Shown here one piece after another: positions 27,288 to 36,076 of a DNA stretch of 64,000 nt. Under the pieces are notes generated by a model that was not told where the DNA came from, did no database searches, and saw only the letters and a program-made list of their open reading frames with translations. Origin of the DNA: Phocaeicola vulgatus ATCC 8482. Lineage in GTDB: Bacteria; Bacteroidota; Bacteroidia; Bacteroidales; Bacteroidaceae. Location: positions 3,286,001-3,350,000 of the forward strand of contig NC_009614.1 in the NCBI RefSeq assembly GCF_000012825.1. Direction: 5' to 3'. A program made the position numbers and the translations under genes. Positions within the stretch are counted from its first letter, which is position 1. Every line of letters begins with the position of its first letter.

Positions 27288-28352
27288 ATGAAACGAATAG
27301 CATTTTATTTAAGTTTGGTGCTGGTGGTTCTGGTACTGGCTTCTTGTAAGAAGGGACAAAAGAACTTGTTTACCCCCACGTCCAGCGGTAGGCCTTACGA
27401 AGTATTGGTCGTAGTAAATAAACCTGTATGGGATCGTCCTGCAGGACGTGCATTGTTTGATGTATTGGATACCAATGTGCCCGGACTGCCCCAGGCGGAA
27501 CGTTCGTTTCGTATATCAAATGTGGACCCTCAGCATTTTGACCGTGTGCTGAAAATATTCCGTAATATCATCATTGTGGATATTCAAGATATTTATACTC
27601 AGCCCAAACTCAAGTTTTCCCGTGATGTTTATGCGTCTCCGCAGATGATTATGACAATTCAGGCTCCTAATGAAGACGAATTTGAGGAATTTGTAGCAAA
27701 GAACAGTAAAGTGATTATAGATTTCTTTGTGAAAGCTGAGATGAATCGTCAGATAACTTTGTTGAAACAAAAACATAGCGATGTGATTTCCACTAAGGTA
27801 GGAAGTATTTTTGATTGTGATATCTGGGTGCCGGTAGAACTGGCTAACTATAAAGAAGGCAAAGATTTTTTGTGGGCTTCTACTAATCGTGCTACAGCGG
27901 ATATGAATTTTGTAATGTACTCTTATCCTTATACGGACAAGGATACCTTTACTAAAGATTATTTCATTCATAAACGTGATTCTGTAATGAAAGCAAATAT
28001 TCCGGGTGAACGCGAAGGAATGTATATGGCAACAGACTCTATGTTTGTAGATGTGGAAGATATTGTTGTAAAAGGAGAGTATGCGCAAGAAGCCCGCGGA
28101 TTATGGGAAATGGAAGGTGACATGATGGGAGGTCCGTTTGTGTCTCATGCACGGGTGGATCGTGCTAACGGCCGTGTCGTTGTGGTTGAGGCCTTTATCT
28201 ATTCACCGGATAAATTGAAACGTAATCTGATGCGTCAGATGGAAGCTTCACTTTATACATTGAGATTGCCCAATGAAAGCTTGATTGACGAAATTGTAAT
28301 TAGTGGTAATATTCCGGAAGAAAAAATAGATACAACAAGCCGGGTAAAGTAA
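27288..28352 (+). CDS. DUF4837 lipoprotein
   Basis: 354 residues. Lipoprotein signal with Cys at about 20 (LVVLVLASC). Mature part matches DUF4837 of Bacteroidetes: GRPYEVLVVVNKPVWDRPAGRALFDVL, RNIIIVDIQD, DFFVKAEMNRQI and ARGLWEMEGDMMGGPFVSHARVD. Likely anchored in the outer or inner membrane facing the periplasm; function unknown. It is placed between rlmN (25 bases) and pdxA (26 bases), probably co-transcribed. Confidence 0.9.
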   Translation: MKRIAFYLSLVLVVLVLASCKKGQKNLFTPTSSGRPYEVLVVVNKPVWDRPAGRALFDVLDTNVPGLPQAERSFRISNVDPQHFDRVLKIFRNIIIVDIQDIYTQPKLKFSRDVYASPQMIMTIQAPNEDEFEEFVAKNSKVIIDFFVKAEMNRQITLLKQKHSDVISTKVGSIFDCDIWVPVELANYKEGKDFLWASTNRATADMNFVMYSYPYTDKDTFTKDYFIHKRDSVMKANIPGEREGMYMATDSMFVDVEDIVVKGEYAQEARGLWEMEGDMMGGPFVSHARVDRANGRVVVVEAFIYSPDKLKRNLMRQMEASLYTLRLPNESLIDEIVISGNIPEEKIDTTSRVK

Positions 28353-28378
28353 GAAGAGACATATAATATATAATATAG

Positions 28379-29479
28379 ATGGAAGATAACTACAAGATAC
28401 GAGTTGGTATTACTCATGGGGATATCAACGGAGTAGGATATGAAGTAATTCTCAAAACTTTTTCGGATCCTACCATGCTGGAACTTTGTACACCCATTAT
28501 TTATGGATCGCCTAAAGTGGCTGCTTATCATCGTAAAGCAATGGATATTCAAACAAATTTCAGTATTGTCAATTCTGCAGATGATGCTCAGCCGGATAAA
28601 CTGAGCATCGTGAATTGTACGGAAGACGAATTGAAGGTGGAGCTCTCCAAACCGACACCGGAGGCTGGTAAAGCAGCTTTGGATGCGTTGGAGAGAGCTT
28701 TGCAGGATTATCGGGAGGGAATGATTGATGTTTTGGTAACTGCTCCTATCAATAAGCATACCATTCAGTCGGAAAGTTTTCATTTCCCCGGTCATACGGA
28801 ATATATTGAAGAGCGTGTGGGGGAAGGACAGAAGGCGTTAATGATTTTGCTGAAGAATGATTTCCGGGTAGCTTTGGTGACTGGTCATGTTCCTGTACGC
28901 GAGATAGCACAAGATATTACCAAGGAACTTATTATGGAAAAATTGACTGTTTTCCATCGTTCTTTAAAAGAGGATTTTGGCATCGACAGTCCGCGTATAG
29001 CTGTGTTTTCATTAAATCCTCATGCGGGTGATGAGGGATTGATTGGTACGGAAGAGAGTGATATTATAATTCCGGCAATGAAGGAAATGGTTGCCAAAGG
29101 CATTCAGTGTTTCGGACCTTATCCGGCCGATGGCTTTATGGGATCTGGCAACTATACTCATTTTGATGGAATTCTAGCTATGTATCATGATCAGGGATTG
29201 GCTCCTTTCAAAGCTTTGGCAATGGATGAAGGAGTGAATTACACTGCGGGACTTCCCATTGTACGTACTTCTCCGGCACATGGTACTGCGTATGATATTG
29301 CCGGGCAAGGGGTTGCCTTGGAAGATTCTTTTCGCCAGGCTATTTATGTGGCTATGGATGTTTTCCGTAACCGTGTTGTCGAGAAAGAGATTCATGCACA
29401 TCCGCTGCGTAAACAATATTATGAAAAACGGGATGATAGCGATAAATTGAAATTGGACACCATTGATGATGAAGATTAA
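28379..29479 (+). CDS. pdxA: 4-hydroxythreonine-4-phosphate dehydrogenase
   Basis: 366 residues. PdxA oxidises 4-phosphohydroxy-L-threonine with NAD in the DXP-dependent route to pyridoxal phosphate. Signatures: RVGITHGDINGVGYEVILK at the N terminus, ITAPINKH-like VTAPINKHTIQ, PGHTEYIEER, the metal His residues in ALVTGHVPVREI and YHDQGLAPFK, and LPIVRTSPAHGTAYDIAGQG at the C-terminal end. Length is slightly above the 330 of the E. coli enzyme, through an N-terminal insert typical of Bacteroidetes. It is followed by the nucleotidyltransferase operon 41 bases later. Confidence 0.96.
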   Translation: MEDNYKIRVGITHGDINGVGYEVILKTFSDPTMLELCTPIIYGSPKVAAYHRKAMDIQTNFSIVNSADDAQPDKLSIVNCTEDELKVELSKPTPEAGKAALDALERALQDYREGMIDVLVTAPINKHTIQSESFHFPGHTEYIEERVGEGQKALMILLKNDFRVALVTGHVPVREIAQDITKELIMEKLTVFHRSLKEDFGIDSPRIAVFSLNPHAGDEGLIGTEESDIIIPAMKEMVAKGIQCFGPYPADGFMGSGNYTHFDGILAMYHDQGLAPFKALAMDEGVNYTAGLPIVRTSPAHGTAYDIAGQGVALEDSFRQAIYVAMDVFRNRVVEKEIHAHPLRKQYYEKRDDSDKLKLDTIDDED

Positions 29480-29520
29480 TGGACGATCGGTTTAAAATAT
29501 AATTTCAAGAAAAAGTAGAA

Positions 29521-30231
29521 ATGAAATTTGCAATTATATCAGCGGGTGAAGGTTCCCGGCTTTCGCAAGAAGGGGTTGCTTTGCCCAAACCTTTGGTGCA
29601 ACTGAACGGAGTTGCCATGATTGATCGCTTGATACAGATTTTTGTACGTAACGGAGCTGATAAGGTGGTTGTCATTATTAATAATGAAAGTCCATTGACA
29701 AAAGAGCATTTGGCAAAACTACAGGCAGAAGCAGAGATCCCATTGGAAGTAGTTGTGAAAACTACCCCCAGTTCCATGCACAGTTTTTATGAACTGAGCC
29801 CTTATTTGCAGGATGATAAATTCTGCTTGACTACTGTGGATACTATATTCCGTGAAGAAGAGTTTTCGACTTTTATTGAAACGTTCAAACAATCGGAAAC
29901 AGATGGGTATATGGCGGTAACGGATTTTATAGATGATGAAAAACCGCTTTATATATCTACGGACAGTGCTTTGGATATAACAGGTTTCCATGATGAGGCG
30001 ACTCCCGAATGCCGTTATATATCTGGAGGCATTTATTGTCTGACCCCGGCAGCCGTTAAGACGTTGCATGGGTGTATGGAGAAAGGTATGTCACGTATGC
30101 GTAACTTTCAACGACAGTTGGTAGCCGACGGCTTGAAATTAAAGGCTTATCCTTTTACAAAAATTTTGGATGTAGATCATGCTGGTGATATCGTGAAAGC
30201 TGAAAATTTTCTAGCCGGTAAAGAGGAGTAA
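29521..30231 (+). CDS. Nucleotidyltransferase (NTP_transferase, MobA/GlmU-like fold)
   Basis: 236 residues. N-terminal nucleotide-binding motif AIISAGEGSRLSQEGVALPKPLVQLNGVAMI matches the GxGxRL...PKPL pattern of sugar-phosphate and polyol-phosphate nucleotidyltransferases. The metal Asp is probably in LTTVDTIF near 105, and a C-terminal VDHAGDIVKAE resembles the DIDTPEDL element. Substrate cannot be read from sequence. The CDP-alcohol phosphotransferase two genes on suggests CTP and a polyol-phosphate or phospho-alcohol. First gene of a tightly spaced unit up to 34991. Confidence 0.88.
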   Translation: MKFAIISAGEGSRLSQEGVALPKPLVQLNGVAMIDRLIQIFVRNGADKVVVIINNESPLTKEHLAKLQAEAEIPLEVVVKTTPSSMHSFYELSPYLQDDKFCLTTVDTIFREEEFSTFIETFKQSETDGYMAVTDFIDDEKPLYISTDSALDITGFHDEATPECRYISGGIYCLTPAAVKTLHGCMEKGMSRMRNFQRQLVADGLKLKAYPFTKILDVDHAGDIVKAENFLAGKEE

Positions 30232-30250
30232 CTTAAACACAACAGAAGGA

Positions 30251-31102
30251 ATGGATGTAATTTCAATAATAGGGGTAAGCCGTGGAAATGAATATTCCCC
30301 CAATCATGTAGACAATGATGCCGCCATATTTTATAAGGTGACGGAGGAATTGCGGCGGTTGGGCTGTGAGGTGAAAGTTTATGCGGAGAAAGATTTCGTG
30401 GAACAGGGTGTCAAGGGAGATATTATTTTTGATATGGCCCGTGATAAGGTAACGATAGCTCGTTTGAGGTCTTTGGAGGATGAAGGTGCATTGGTGATAA
30501 ACTCTGCCTACGGTATAGATAATTGTGTGCGTAAGCCAATGACAGAATTACTTATAAAGAACGGGGTTCCTCATCCGCAAAGTTTTATAATTTCTACGGC
30601 AGATGAGTATTTGGAAAATTGTTATCCTTGTTGGGTGAAACGAGGTGACTCTCACGCTATGGTGAAAGAAGATGTTGCCTACGCCACCTGTAAGGAAGAG
30701 GTAGAAAATATATTGGCTGATTTCCGTAAACGCGGTATTCCTGTTGCAGTCATAAACGAACACTTGCAAGGTGACTTGGTAAAATTCTACGGAGTGCATG
30801 GAACTGATTTTTTTTATTGGTTTTATCCCTCTCCTTGTTCGCACAGCAAGTTTGGTCTGGAGAAAATAAATGGGATAGCTAAAGGAATTCCTTTTAGCGT
30901 AGAGGAATTGAAAATACAAAGTGATAAAGCTGCCGAGGCGCTGAATGTGCCCATTTACGGAGGTGATTGTGTGATTTCAGCTGATGGCACACTGCGAATA
31001 ATCGATTTTAACGACTGGCCCAGCTTTGCCCGTTGCCGTGAGGAAGCGGGAGGTAAAATTGCAGAGTGCATTTATAAACGGGCTAAAAAGCAAATGAAAT
31101 AA
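30251..31102 (+). CDS. ATP-grasp-like protein, unknown substrate
   Basis: 283 residues. N-terminal Rossmann-like part (ISIIGVSRGNEYSPNHVDND, VKVYAEKDF), then ATP-grasp features: CVRKPMTELLIKNGVPHPQS, YPCWVKRGDSHAM with a probable ATP-binding Lys, VINEHLQGDLVKFYGV and a metal-binding C-terminal element RIIDFNDWPSFARCREEAG. ATP-grasp enzymes form an amide or similar bond through an acyl-phosphate. I do not recognise the precise family. It is 19 bases after the nucleotidyltransferase and 7 before the CDP-alcohol phosphotransferase, so it is expected to modify the same small molecule or head group. Confidence 0.72.
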   Translation: MDVISIIGVSRGNEYSPNHVDNDAAIFYKVTEELRRLGCEVKVYAEKDFVEQGVKGDIIFDMARDKVTIARLRSLEDEGALVINSAYGIDNCVRKPMTELLIKNGVPHPQSFIISTADEYLENCYPCWVKRGDSHAMVKEDVAYATCKEEVENILADFRKRGIPVAVINEHLQGDLVKFYGVHGTDFFYWFYPSPCSHSKFGLEKINGIAKGIPFSVEELKIQSDKAAEALNVPIYGGDCVISADGTLRIIDFNDWPSFARCREEAGGKIAECIYKRAKKQMK

Positions 31103-31109
31103 AAAAGAC

Positions 31110-32060
31110 ATGAGTACAGAAAGTGAGAAGAAAGGAATAGAGGCTTCTTTCAAATCCATGGACACAGAGGAGTTCCTGGATATTTATTTCAACCGTCCCA
31201 TAGGTTATGCATGGGCATTATTTTTTAAAAAACTAAAGGTACACCCTAATGTGGTAACCATTTTTTCTATCATTTTAGGTATAGGTGCTGGTGTGATGTT
31301 TTATTATCCTGATATGAAACATACTCTTTTGGGTATACTTTTGTTGATGTGGGCGAATCATTATGACAGTGCGGATGGACAATTGGCGCGTCTGACAGGA
31401 CAGAAAACCCAGTGGGGGCGTATGTTGGATGGATTTGCCGGTGATATTTGGTTCTTTACCATTTATGCGGCAATTTGTCTCAGACTGATGAACCAACCCA
31501 TGCCGTTTCATATTGGTGACGGCATGCATTGGGGTATTTTTATTTGGATATTGGCTATTGTTTCGGGTACTGTTTGTCATAGCAAACAATGTACATTGGC
31601 GGATTATTATCGTAATATTCATTTATACTTTTTAAAAGGGAAAAGCGGAAGCGAATTGGATAATTTCAAACAACAGCGTGAAATCTTCTACAGTCTGCCG
31701 TGGAAGGGAAACTTCTGGTGGAAAGCTTTCTTGTATTTCTATGGTAATTATACACGTCAGCAGGAAAGAATGACTCCTAATTTCCAACAGTTTTATGCAT
31801 TGGTGAAGGAAAAGTATGGAGACAATATTCCACAGGAATTACGGGATGAATTTCGTGCGGCTAGCAAACCTTTGATGAAATATACCAATATCTTGACTTT
31901 TAATACACGTGCCATTGCTCTATATATCAGTTTGTTGATTGGCGAACCATGGTTGTATTTTGTGTTCGAGGTTGTTGTGATGACCTCTTTGTTTGTATAT
32001 ATGCGTCATTGCCATGAGGCGATTTGCGCACGATTGTATCATAAATACATAACGAAGTGA
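31110..32060 (+). CDS. CDP-alcohol phosphotransferase family membrane enzyme
   Basis: 316 residues. Contains the catalytic CDP-OH motif D-G-x2-A-R-x8-G-x3-D-x3-D as DSADGQLARLTGQ ... GRMLDGFAGDIW near 88-113, flanked by about six membrane segments. Members swap CMP of a CDP-alcohol for a second alcohol (phosphatidyl-inositol, -serine, -glycerol or di-inositol phosphate synthesis). A soluble N-terminal extension of about 30 residues and a middle loop (about 180-230) are extra. Partnered with a stand-alone nucleotidyltransferase, which in some thermophiles is fused to this domain (CDP-inositol system). Confidence 0.9.
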   Translation: MSTESEKKGIEASFKSMDTEEFLDIYFNRPIGYAWALFFKKLKVHPNVVTIFSIILGIGAGVMFYYPDMKHTLLGILLLMWANHYDSADGQLARLTGQKTQWGRMLDGFAGDIWFFTIYAAICLRLMNQPMPFHIGDGMHWGIFIWILAIVSGTVCHSKQCTLADYYRNIHLYFLKGKSGSELDNFKQQREIFYSLPWKGNFWWKAFLYFYGNYTRQQERMTPNFQQFYALVKEKYGDNIPQELRDEFRAASKPLMKYTNILTFNTRAIALYISLLIGEPWLYFVFEVVVMTSLFVYMRHCHEAICARLYHKYITK

Positions 32061-33058
32061 AAAGTAAGTATAGAAATATATTCCTGATGTTTGGAATTGC
32101 AGCCATCGTAGTGATGCTTTGTTCTTTTGATATGGAGTATGATGAACTACTGGCTAATTTGCGCCGGGCGGGAATGTGGTTGCCGGCTGTGGTAGGGTTA
32201 TGGATTATTATTTATCTGTTCAATACCCTTTCTTGGTATATTATCATCCGGGATGGAAAAAAGGGAACACCTATTCCATTTTGGAAAGTTTATAAACTGA
32301 CAGTTTCCGGATTTGCACTGAATTATGCCACCCCGGTGGGATTGATGGGAGGAGAGCCTTACCGCATTATGGAGCTGACTCCTTATGTTGGGGCCAGTAA
32401 GGCAACTTCATCAGTAATTCTTTATGTGATGATGCATATTTTCTCGCATTTTTGTTTTTGGTTTTTTTCTATCTTTTTGTATCTGGCTCTACGTCCGGTA
32501 GATATTGCCATGGGAACTATATTGGCTGTTGTGGGGGCGGTTTCTCTTTTAGCCATTTATTTTTTTATGAAAGGTTACAAGAATGGTATGGCTGTCCGTA
32601 CTTTAAAATTGCTTCAGCATATTCCTTTTATCAAAGAATGGGCTAAACGTTTTTCGGAAAATAAACGCGAGGCTTTGGAACGTGTGGACAGTCAGATAGC
32701 CGAACTGCATAAACAGCGTAGATCTACGTTTTATGCCTCGTTAAGTCTGGAATTCATGGCTCGGATTATAGGATGTCTGGAAGTGTATTTCATATTGAAT
32801 ATTCTGACAACGGATGTCAGTTTTCCAGCTTGTATTTTAATTATGGCATTTACTTCTTTGTTTGCCAATTTGTTCTTTTTCTCGCCTATGCAATTGGGCG
32901 CACGTGAAGGAGGCTTTGCTTTGGCGGTAGGAGGGTTGGCTATTCCGGGAGCTTTTGGGGTTTATACCGGATTGATAACCCGTGTACGTGAATTGATTTG
33001 GATTGTAATTGGTGTGTTGTTGATGAAAGTCGGCAATGGTACACCTGCTAATAAGTAA
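32057..33058 (+). CDS. Lysylphosphatidylglycerol-synthase-TM/YbhN-like membrane protein
   Basis: 333 residues with about eight membrane segments and the UPF0104/LPG_synthase_TM pattern: LFNTLSWYIIIRDG, FALNYATPVGLMGGEPYRIMEL, SVILYVMMHIFSHFCFW and SPMQLGAREGGFALA. Proteins of this fold are lipid flippases or the membrane half of MprF. The start codon is GTG at 32057, overlapping the stop of the CDP-alcohol gene (GTGA), so it is translationally coupled. I infer that it flips or transports the lipid made by the preceding enzymes. Confidence 0.87.
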   Translation: MKSKYRNIFLMFGIAAIVVMLCSFDMEYDELLANLRRAGMWLPAVVGLWIIIYLFNTLSWYIIIRDGKKGTPIPFWKVYKLTVSGFALNYATPVGLMGGEPYRIMELTPYVGASKATSSVILYVMMHIFSHFCFWFFSIFLYLALRPVDIAMGTILAVVGAVSLLAIYFFMKGYKNGMAVRTLKLLQHIPFIKEWAKRFSENKREALERVDSQIAELHKQRRSTFYASLSLEFMARIIGCLEVYFILNILTTDVSFPACILIMAFTSLFANLFFFSPMQLGAREGGFALAVGGLAIPGAFGVYTGLITRVRELIWIVIGVLLMKVGNGTPANK

Positions 33059-33062
33059 GATA

Positions 33063-33785
33063 ATGGATACATTGAAAAATATTCAGGGAGTTATATTTGA
33101 TTATGGCGGTACAATAGATACGAACAGCTGTCATTGGGCGGAAGTGTTGTGGACTAAGTATATGGAACATCAGGTGCCGGTGGATAAGGAAAGTTTCCGT
33201 GAGGCATACGTTTTTGGAGAAAGGGCGTTGGCTAAATATCCTTTTGTCCAGCCTTGGCATAATTTTCATGATGTGCTTTCTATCAAGACTAAACTTCAGG
33301 TGGAATGGTTGGCGGAACAGAGAAAGTTGCCTATGGATGAGTTGCAACTGCAATCTTATGCAGTGAAAGTGGCAGACAGCTGTTATGGGTATGTGTTGGA
33401 TATATTGCAGGTTACACGCCCGGTAGTGAAGGAGTTGGCTAAGAAGTATAGGTTGGTGTTGGTTTCTAATTTTTATGGCAATATACAGACTATTTTAAAG
33501 GATTTCGGACTTTTGGATTTCTTTGATGAGATAATTGAATCCTCTGTAGTGGGTGTTCGTAAGCCGGATCCTGCTATCTATAGACTTGGAGTAGATGCTA
33601 TGGGATTTGCGGCAGAGAATGTGCTGGTGGTCGGAGATTCTTTCTTAAAAGATGTTGTTCCGGCCAAAGCTGTAGGTTGTCGCGTTGCCTGGTTGAAAGG
33701 AGAAGGTTGGGGAGGAGAAGTTATAGACGAATCTGTTCCTGATGTAATTATTACGGACTTGGCTCAATTGCTTGCATTATTGTAA
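33063..33785 (+). CDS. HAD-superfamily hydrolase lacking the second motif-I Asp
   Basis: 240 residues. HAD fold: motif I is VIFDYGGTIDT near 10-18, motif II LVSNFYGN, motif III Lys in VGVRKPDPAIYRLGV, motif IV VLVVGDSFLKDVVPA. Cap helices lie between 20 and 110. The usual DxDxT becomes D-Y-G-G-T, so the general acid/base Asp of phosphatases is missing. The enzyme may be a slow phosphatase, a dehalogenase-like or a binding protein. ATG at 33063 is chosen because it follows the previous stop by four bases; an upstream ATG at 33036 would lie in the preceding gene. Confidence 0.85.
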   Translation: MDTLKNIQGVIFDYGGTIDTNSCHWAEVLWTKYMEHQVPVDKESFREAYVFGERALAKYPFVQPWHNFHDVLSIKTKLQVEWLAEQRKLPMDELQLQSYAVKVADSCYGYVLDILQVTRPVVKELAKKYRLVLVSNFYGNIQTILKDFGLLDFFDEIIESSVVGVRKPDPAIYRLGVDAMGFAAENVLVVGDSFLKDVVPAKAVGCRVAWLKGEGWGGEVIDESVPDVIITDLAQLLALL

Positions 33786-33791
33786 TAGGAT

Positions 33792-34991
33792 ATGGAAATA
33801 CAAAGACACGCATTGGTGAAAAGGGACTATTTAGTTCCTTTTGTTTTAGTAACCTCTTTGTTCTTTTTATGGGGATTCGCACATGCTATTCTTGATGTAT
33901 TGAACAAACATTTTCAAGAGGTGATGGATATTACCCGTACTCATTCGGCAATGGTACAGGTGATGTTTTATCTAGGCTATTTCATAATGGCTATTCCGGC
34001 AGGATTGTTTATAACCAAATATGGATATCGTAAGGGAGTTGTTTTCGGATTGTTGCTTTATGGAATCGGGTCCTTGATGTTTATTCCCGGCGAGTATTGG
34101 ATGTCATTTGAATTTTTCCTGTTCTCTTTGTTTGTCATTGCTTGCGGTTTGGTCTTTTTGGAAACAGCTGCAAATCCTTATATGACAGAACTGGGGGATA
34201 GGGAAACAGCTGCCAGTCGGTTGAACCTGGCCCAGTCTTTTAATGGGCTAGGATGTATTTGTGGTCCTTTAGTAGGAGGACTGTTATTGTTCTCGGGGAA
34301 GGGAGAAGCAAATATCTCGTATCCTTATATGTTGATGGGAGTGGTTGTACTGGCAGTGGGATTTATTTTTTCCCGTATCAAACTTCCGGAGATTGTTCAT
34401 GTTGACGATTTGGCTGACGGAGAAACGGTTAAGAGAAGTTTATGGTCGCATAAATTATTCTTATTCGGAATAGTGGCACTATTCAGTTATGAGATAGCGG
34501 AGATTTCTATTAATAGTTTTTTTATCAATTATGTGGTGGATGACGGGTGGATGAATGCTCGGGATGCGGCGGTAGTACTTTCTTTCGGTGGACTTGGATT
34601 GTTTATGTGCGGACGTTTTGCCGGTAGTTGGATCATGCAGCGAATCCGTGCGGAGAGAGTTCTGCTATGCTGTGCTTTGGGGACGGTAATGGCTACTTTT
34701 CTTATCGTTTGTAATTTAGGAAAGATTTCATTAATAGCCTTGTTTTTGGTATACGTGTTCGAAGCCATCATGTTTCCCACTATTTTTGCCATATCTTTGA
34801 AGGGATTGGGTGGAAAGACCAAACGGGCTTCTTCCTTCCTTATGATGTCTCCCGTAGGAGGGGCTGTTGGTCCTGTGCTGATGGGTTATGTGGCAGATAA
34901 TAGTACCATGTCCTTATCATTCATCATACCATTTGTTTCTTTTTGTATTGTGTTATTCTATTCGTGGTATGCTGACGTGGAAAGAAACTGA
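33792..34991 (+). CDS. FucP-type MFS sugar:proton symporter
   Basis: 399 residues, 12 membrane segments. FFLWGFAHAILDVLNKHFQE near the N terminus is the FucP/glucose-galactose permease signature. FLETAANPYMTELGD and SRLNLAQSFNGLGCICGPLVGG follow as in FucP. It begins 6 bases after the HAD gene, so it is the last gene of the operon, ending at the 34999-35032 hairpin. Likely imports a hexose, deoxyhexose or polyol; the substrate may feed the pathway encoded upstream. Confidence 0.9.
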   Translation: MEIQRHALVKRDYLVPFVLVTSLFFLWGFAHAILDVLNKHFQEVMDITRTHSAMVQVMFYLGYFIMAIPAGLFITKYGYRKGVVFGLLLYGIGSLMFIPGEYWMSFEFFLFSLFVIACGLVFLETAANPYMTELGDRETAASRLNLAQSFNGLGCICGPLVGGLLLFSGKGEANISYPYMLMGVVVLAVGFIFSRIKLPEIVHVDDLADGETVKRSLWSHKLFLFGIVALFSYEIAEISINSFFINYVVDDGWMNARDAAVVLSFGGLGLFMCGRFAGSWIMQRIRAERVLLCCALGTVMATFLIVCNLGKISLIALFLVYVFEAIMFPTIFAISLKGLGGKTKRASSFLMMSPVGGAVGPVLMGYVADNSTMSLSFIIPFVSFCIVLFYSWYADVERN

Positions 34992-34998
34992 AATGAAT

Positions 34999-35032
34999 AA
35001 TCCCGATACAGTTGTTAGGCTTTATCGGGATT
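34999..35032. terminator. Bidirectional hairpin between convergent MFS and PfkB genes
   Basis: AATCCCGATA (34999-35008) pairs with TATCGGGATT (35023-35032), loop 14 bases. It lies between two converging genes; T runs are weak on both sides. Confidence 0.65.
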
Positions 35033-35044
35033 GTCCATTTCTTC

Positions 35045-35941
35045 TTAAATTTTTTCAGCTTTTAAAGAACTGGTTCGGATGATATTCCATACATCCTCTT
35101 CGGTTTTGCTGAAAGGACCGGATGCCTCTAGTTTCAGTGTCGACATAGCTGCTGCAAAACAACCGGCTTCTTCATAGGAAGCCCCTTTATTACGCATATA
35201 TAAATATCCGGTAGCATAAGTATCTCCACAGCCAGTGGCATCTACTATGTCTTTAGGAGGATAGGCAGGGATTTTATGAAATGTACCTTCCGCATAAATT
35301 ATAGACCCTAAGCTTCCCAATGTAATCAATACCTCTTTTACTCCCCATTCTGCTAGTTGTAGGGCAGCTTGTTTTATGTCTGTCTGACCGGTAAGCACTT
35401 CCATTTCATGTTCATTTACCTTTAGAATGTCAATATATTTTAGTGCTTCTACTTTGTCTGTCCAATCTATCGGATAAACTTTTTCCCCTCGGACTTCACG
35501 TAAGTACCCTTGTGCATCTACAGCTAATATACCTTTGGTAGAAAGATATTTCACAACGTCCAAAGAGAAATCATCTGCTAAAAGACTTCCCAAATGAAAA
35601 ATATGAGCATTTATGTTCTCTAGTTGTTCTACGGTGAAGGGATCGGCTTTAGCCAATACCCGCTGGCTGCGGTTGTCTTGATTCTCACCGTATGTATTCT
35701 CAAAATACACTGTCCGGTGACTAGGAATAACAGTAACTTTGATGCCTTTAGCACGAATATCTTCAACAGCTTTAAATTCACTTGGAGCTAGTGCCGTGAC
35801 CAGCTGATAATGCTTTGTATCCTTTAAGTGACTGATTCCGTGTGAGAAATAATAAGAAGTCCCGCCGGGCATATAAGTCGTTTTTCTGGGTGTTACTATT
35901 TTATCTAATGTAATGTGACCTATGCAACAAATATCATTCAT
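35045..35941 (-). CDS. PfkB-family carbohydrate/polyol kinase
   Basis: 298 residues. Ribokinase fold: N-terminal ICCIGHITLDKI, substrate lid GGTSYYFSHG, and the PfkB C-terminal signature DATGCGDTYATGYLY near 240-254 with the catalytic Asp in GCGD. Most members have GAGD; Cys in place of Ala is unusual. Phosphorylates a hydroxyl of a sugar, nucleoside or polyol. It is divergent from inositol-3-phosphate synthase with 135 bases between the two start codons, so an inositol-related substrate is plausible but unproven. It has its own -7 box. Confidence 0.88.
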   Translation of the reverse strand: MNDICCIGHITLDKIVTPRKTTYMPGGTSYYFSHGISHLKDTKHYQLVTALAPSEFKAVEDIRAKGIKVTVIPSHRTVYFENTYGENQDNRSQRVLAKADPFTVEQLENINAHIFHLGSLLADDFSLDVVKYLSTKGILAVDAQGYLREVRGEKVYPIDWTDKVEALKYIDILKVNEHEMEVLTGQTDIKQAALQLAEWGVKEVLITLGSLGSIIYAEGTFHKIPAYPPKDIVDATGCGDTYATGYLYMRNKGASYEEAGCFAAAMSTLKLEASGPFSKTEEDVWNIIRTSSLKAEKI

Positions 35942-35963
35942 ACCTATTTATATTAAACGGTCG

Positions 35964-35971
35964 CAAAGCTA
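35964..35971 (-). promoter_or_regulatory. -7 box of the PfkB kinase gene
   Basis: TAGCTTTG on the minus strand, 23 bases before the ATG. Confidence 0.5.
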
Positions 35972-36014
35972 CAAAAAAAACTAGAAAAAGCATGGAAGTT
36001 TTCAAAAGAAGGTG

Positions 36015-36022
36015 TAACTTTG
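36015..36022 (+). promoter_or_regulatory. -7 box of the inositol-3-phosphate synthase gene
   Basis: TAACTTTG matches TAnnTTTG. It supports an ATG downstream of it (36077) rather than the in-frame ATG at 36047 or any earlier codon. Confidence 0.5.
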
Positions 36023-36076
36023 GCACAAATTATCTTAATCTCTGCTATGAGATGCAATTTTAACAAAGAAATTAGA

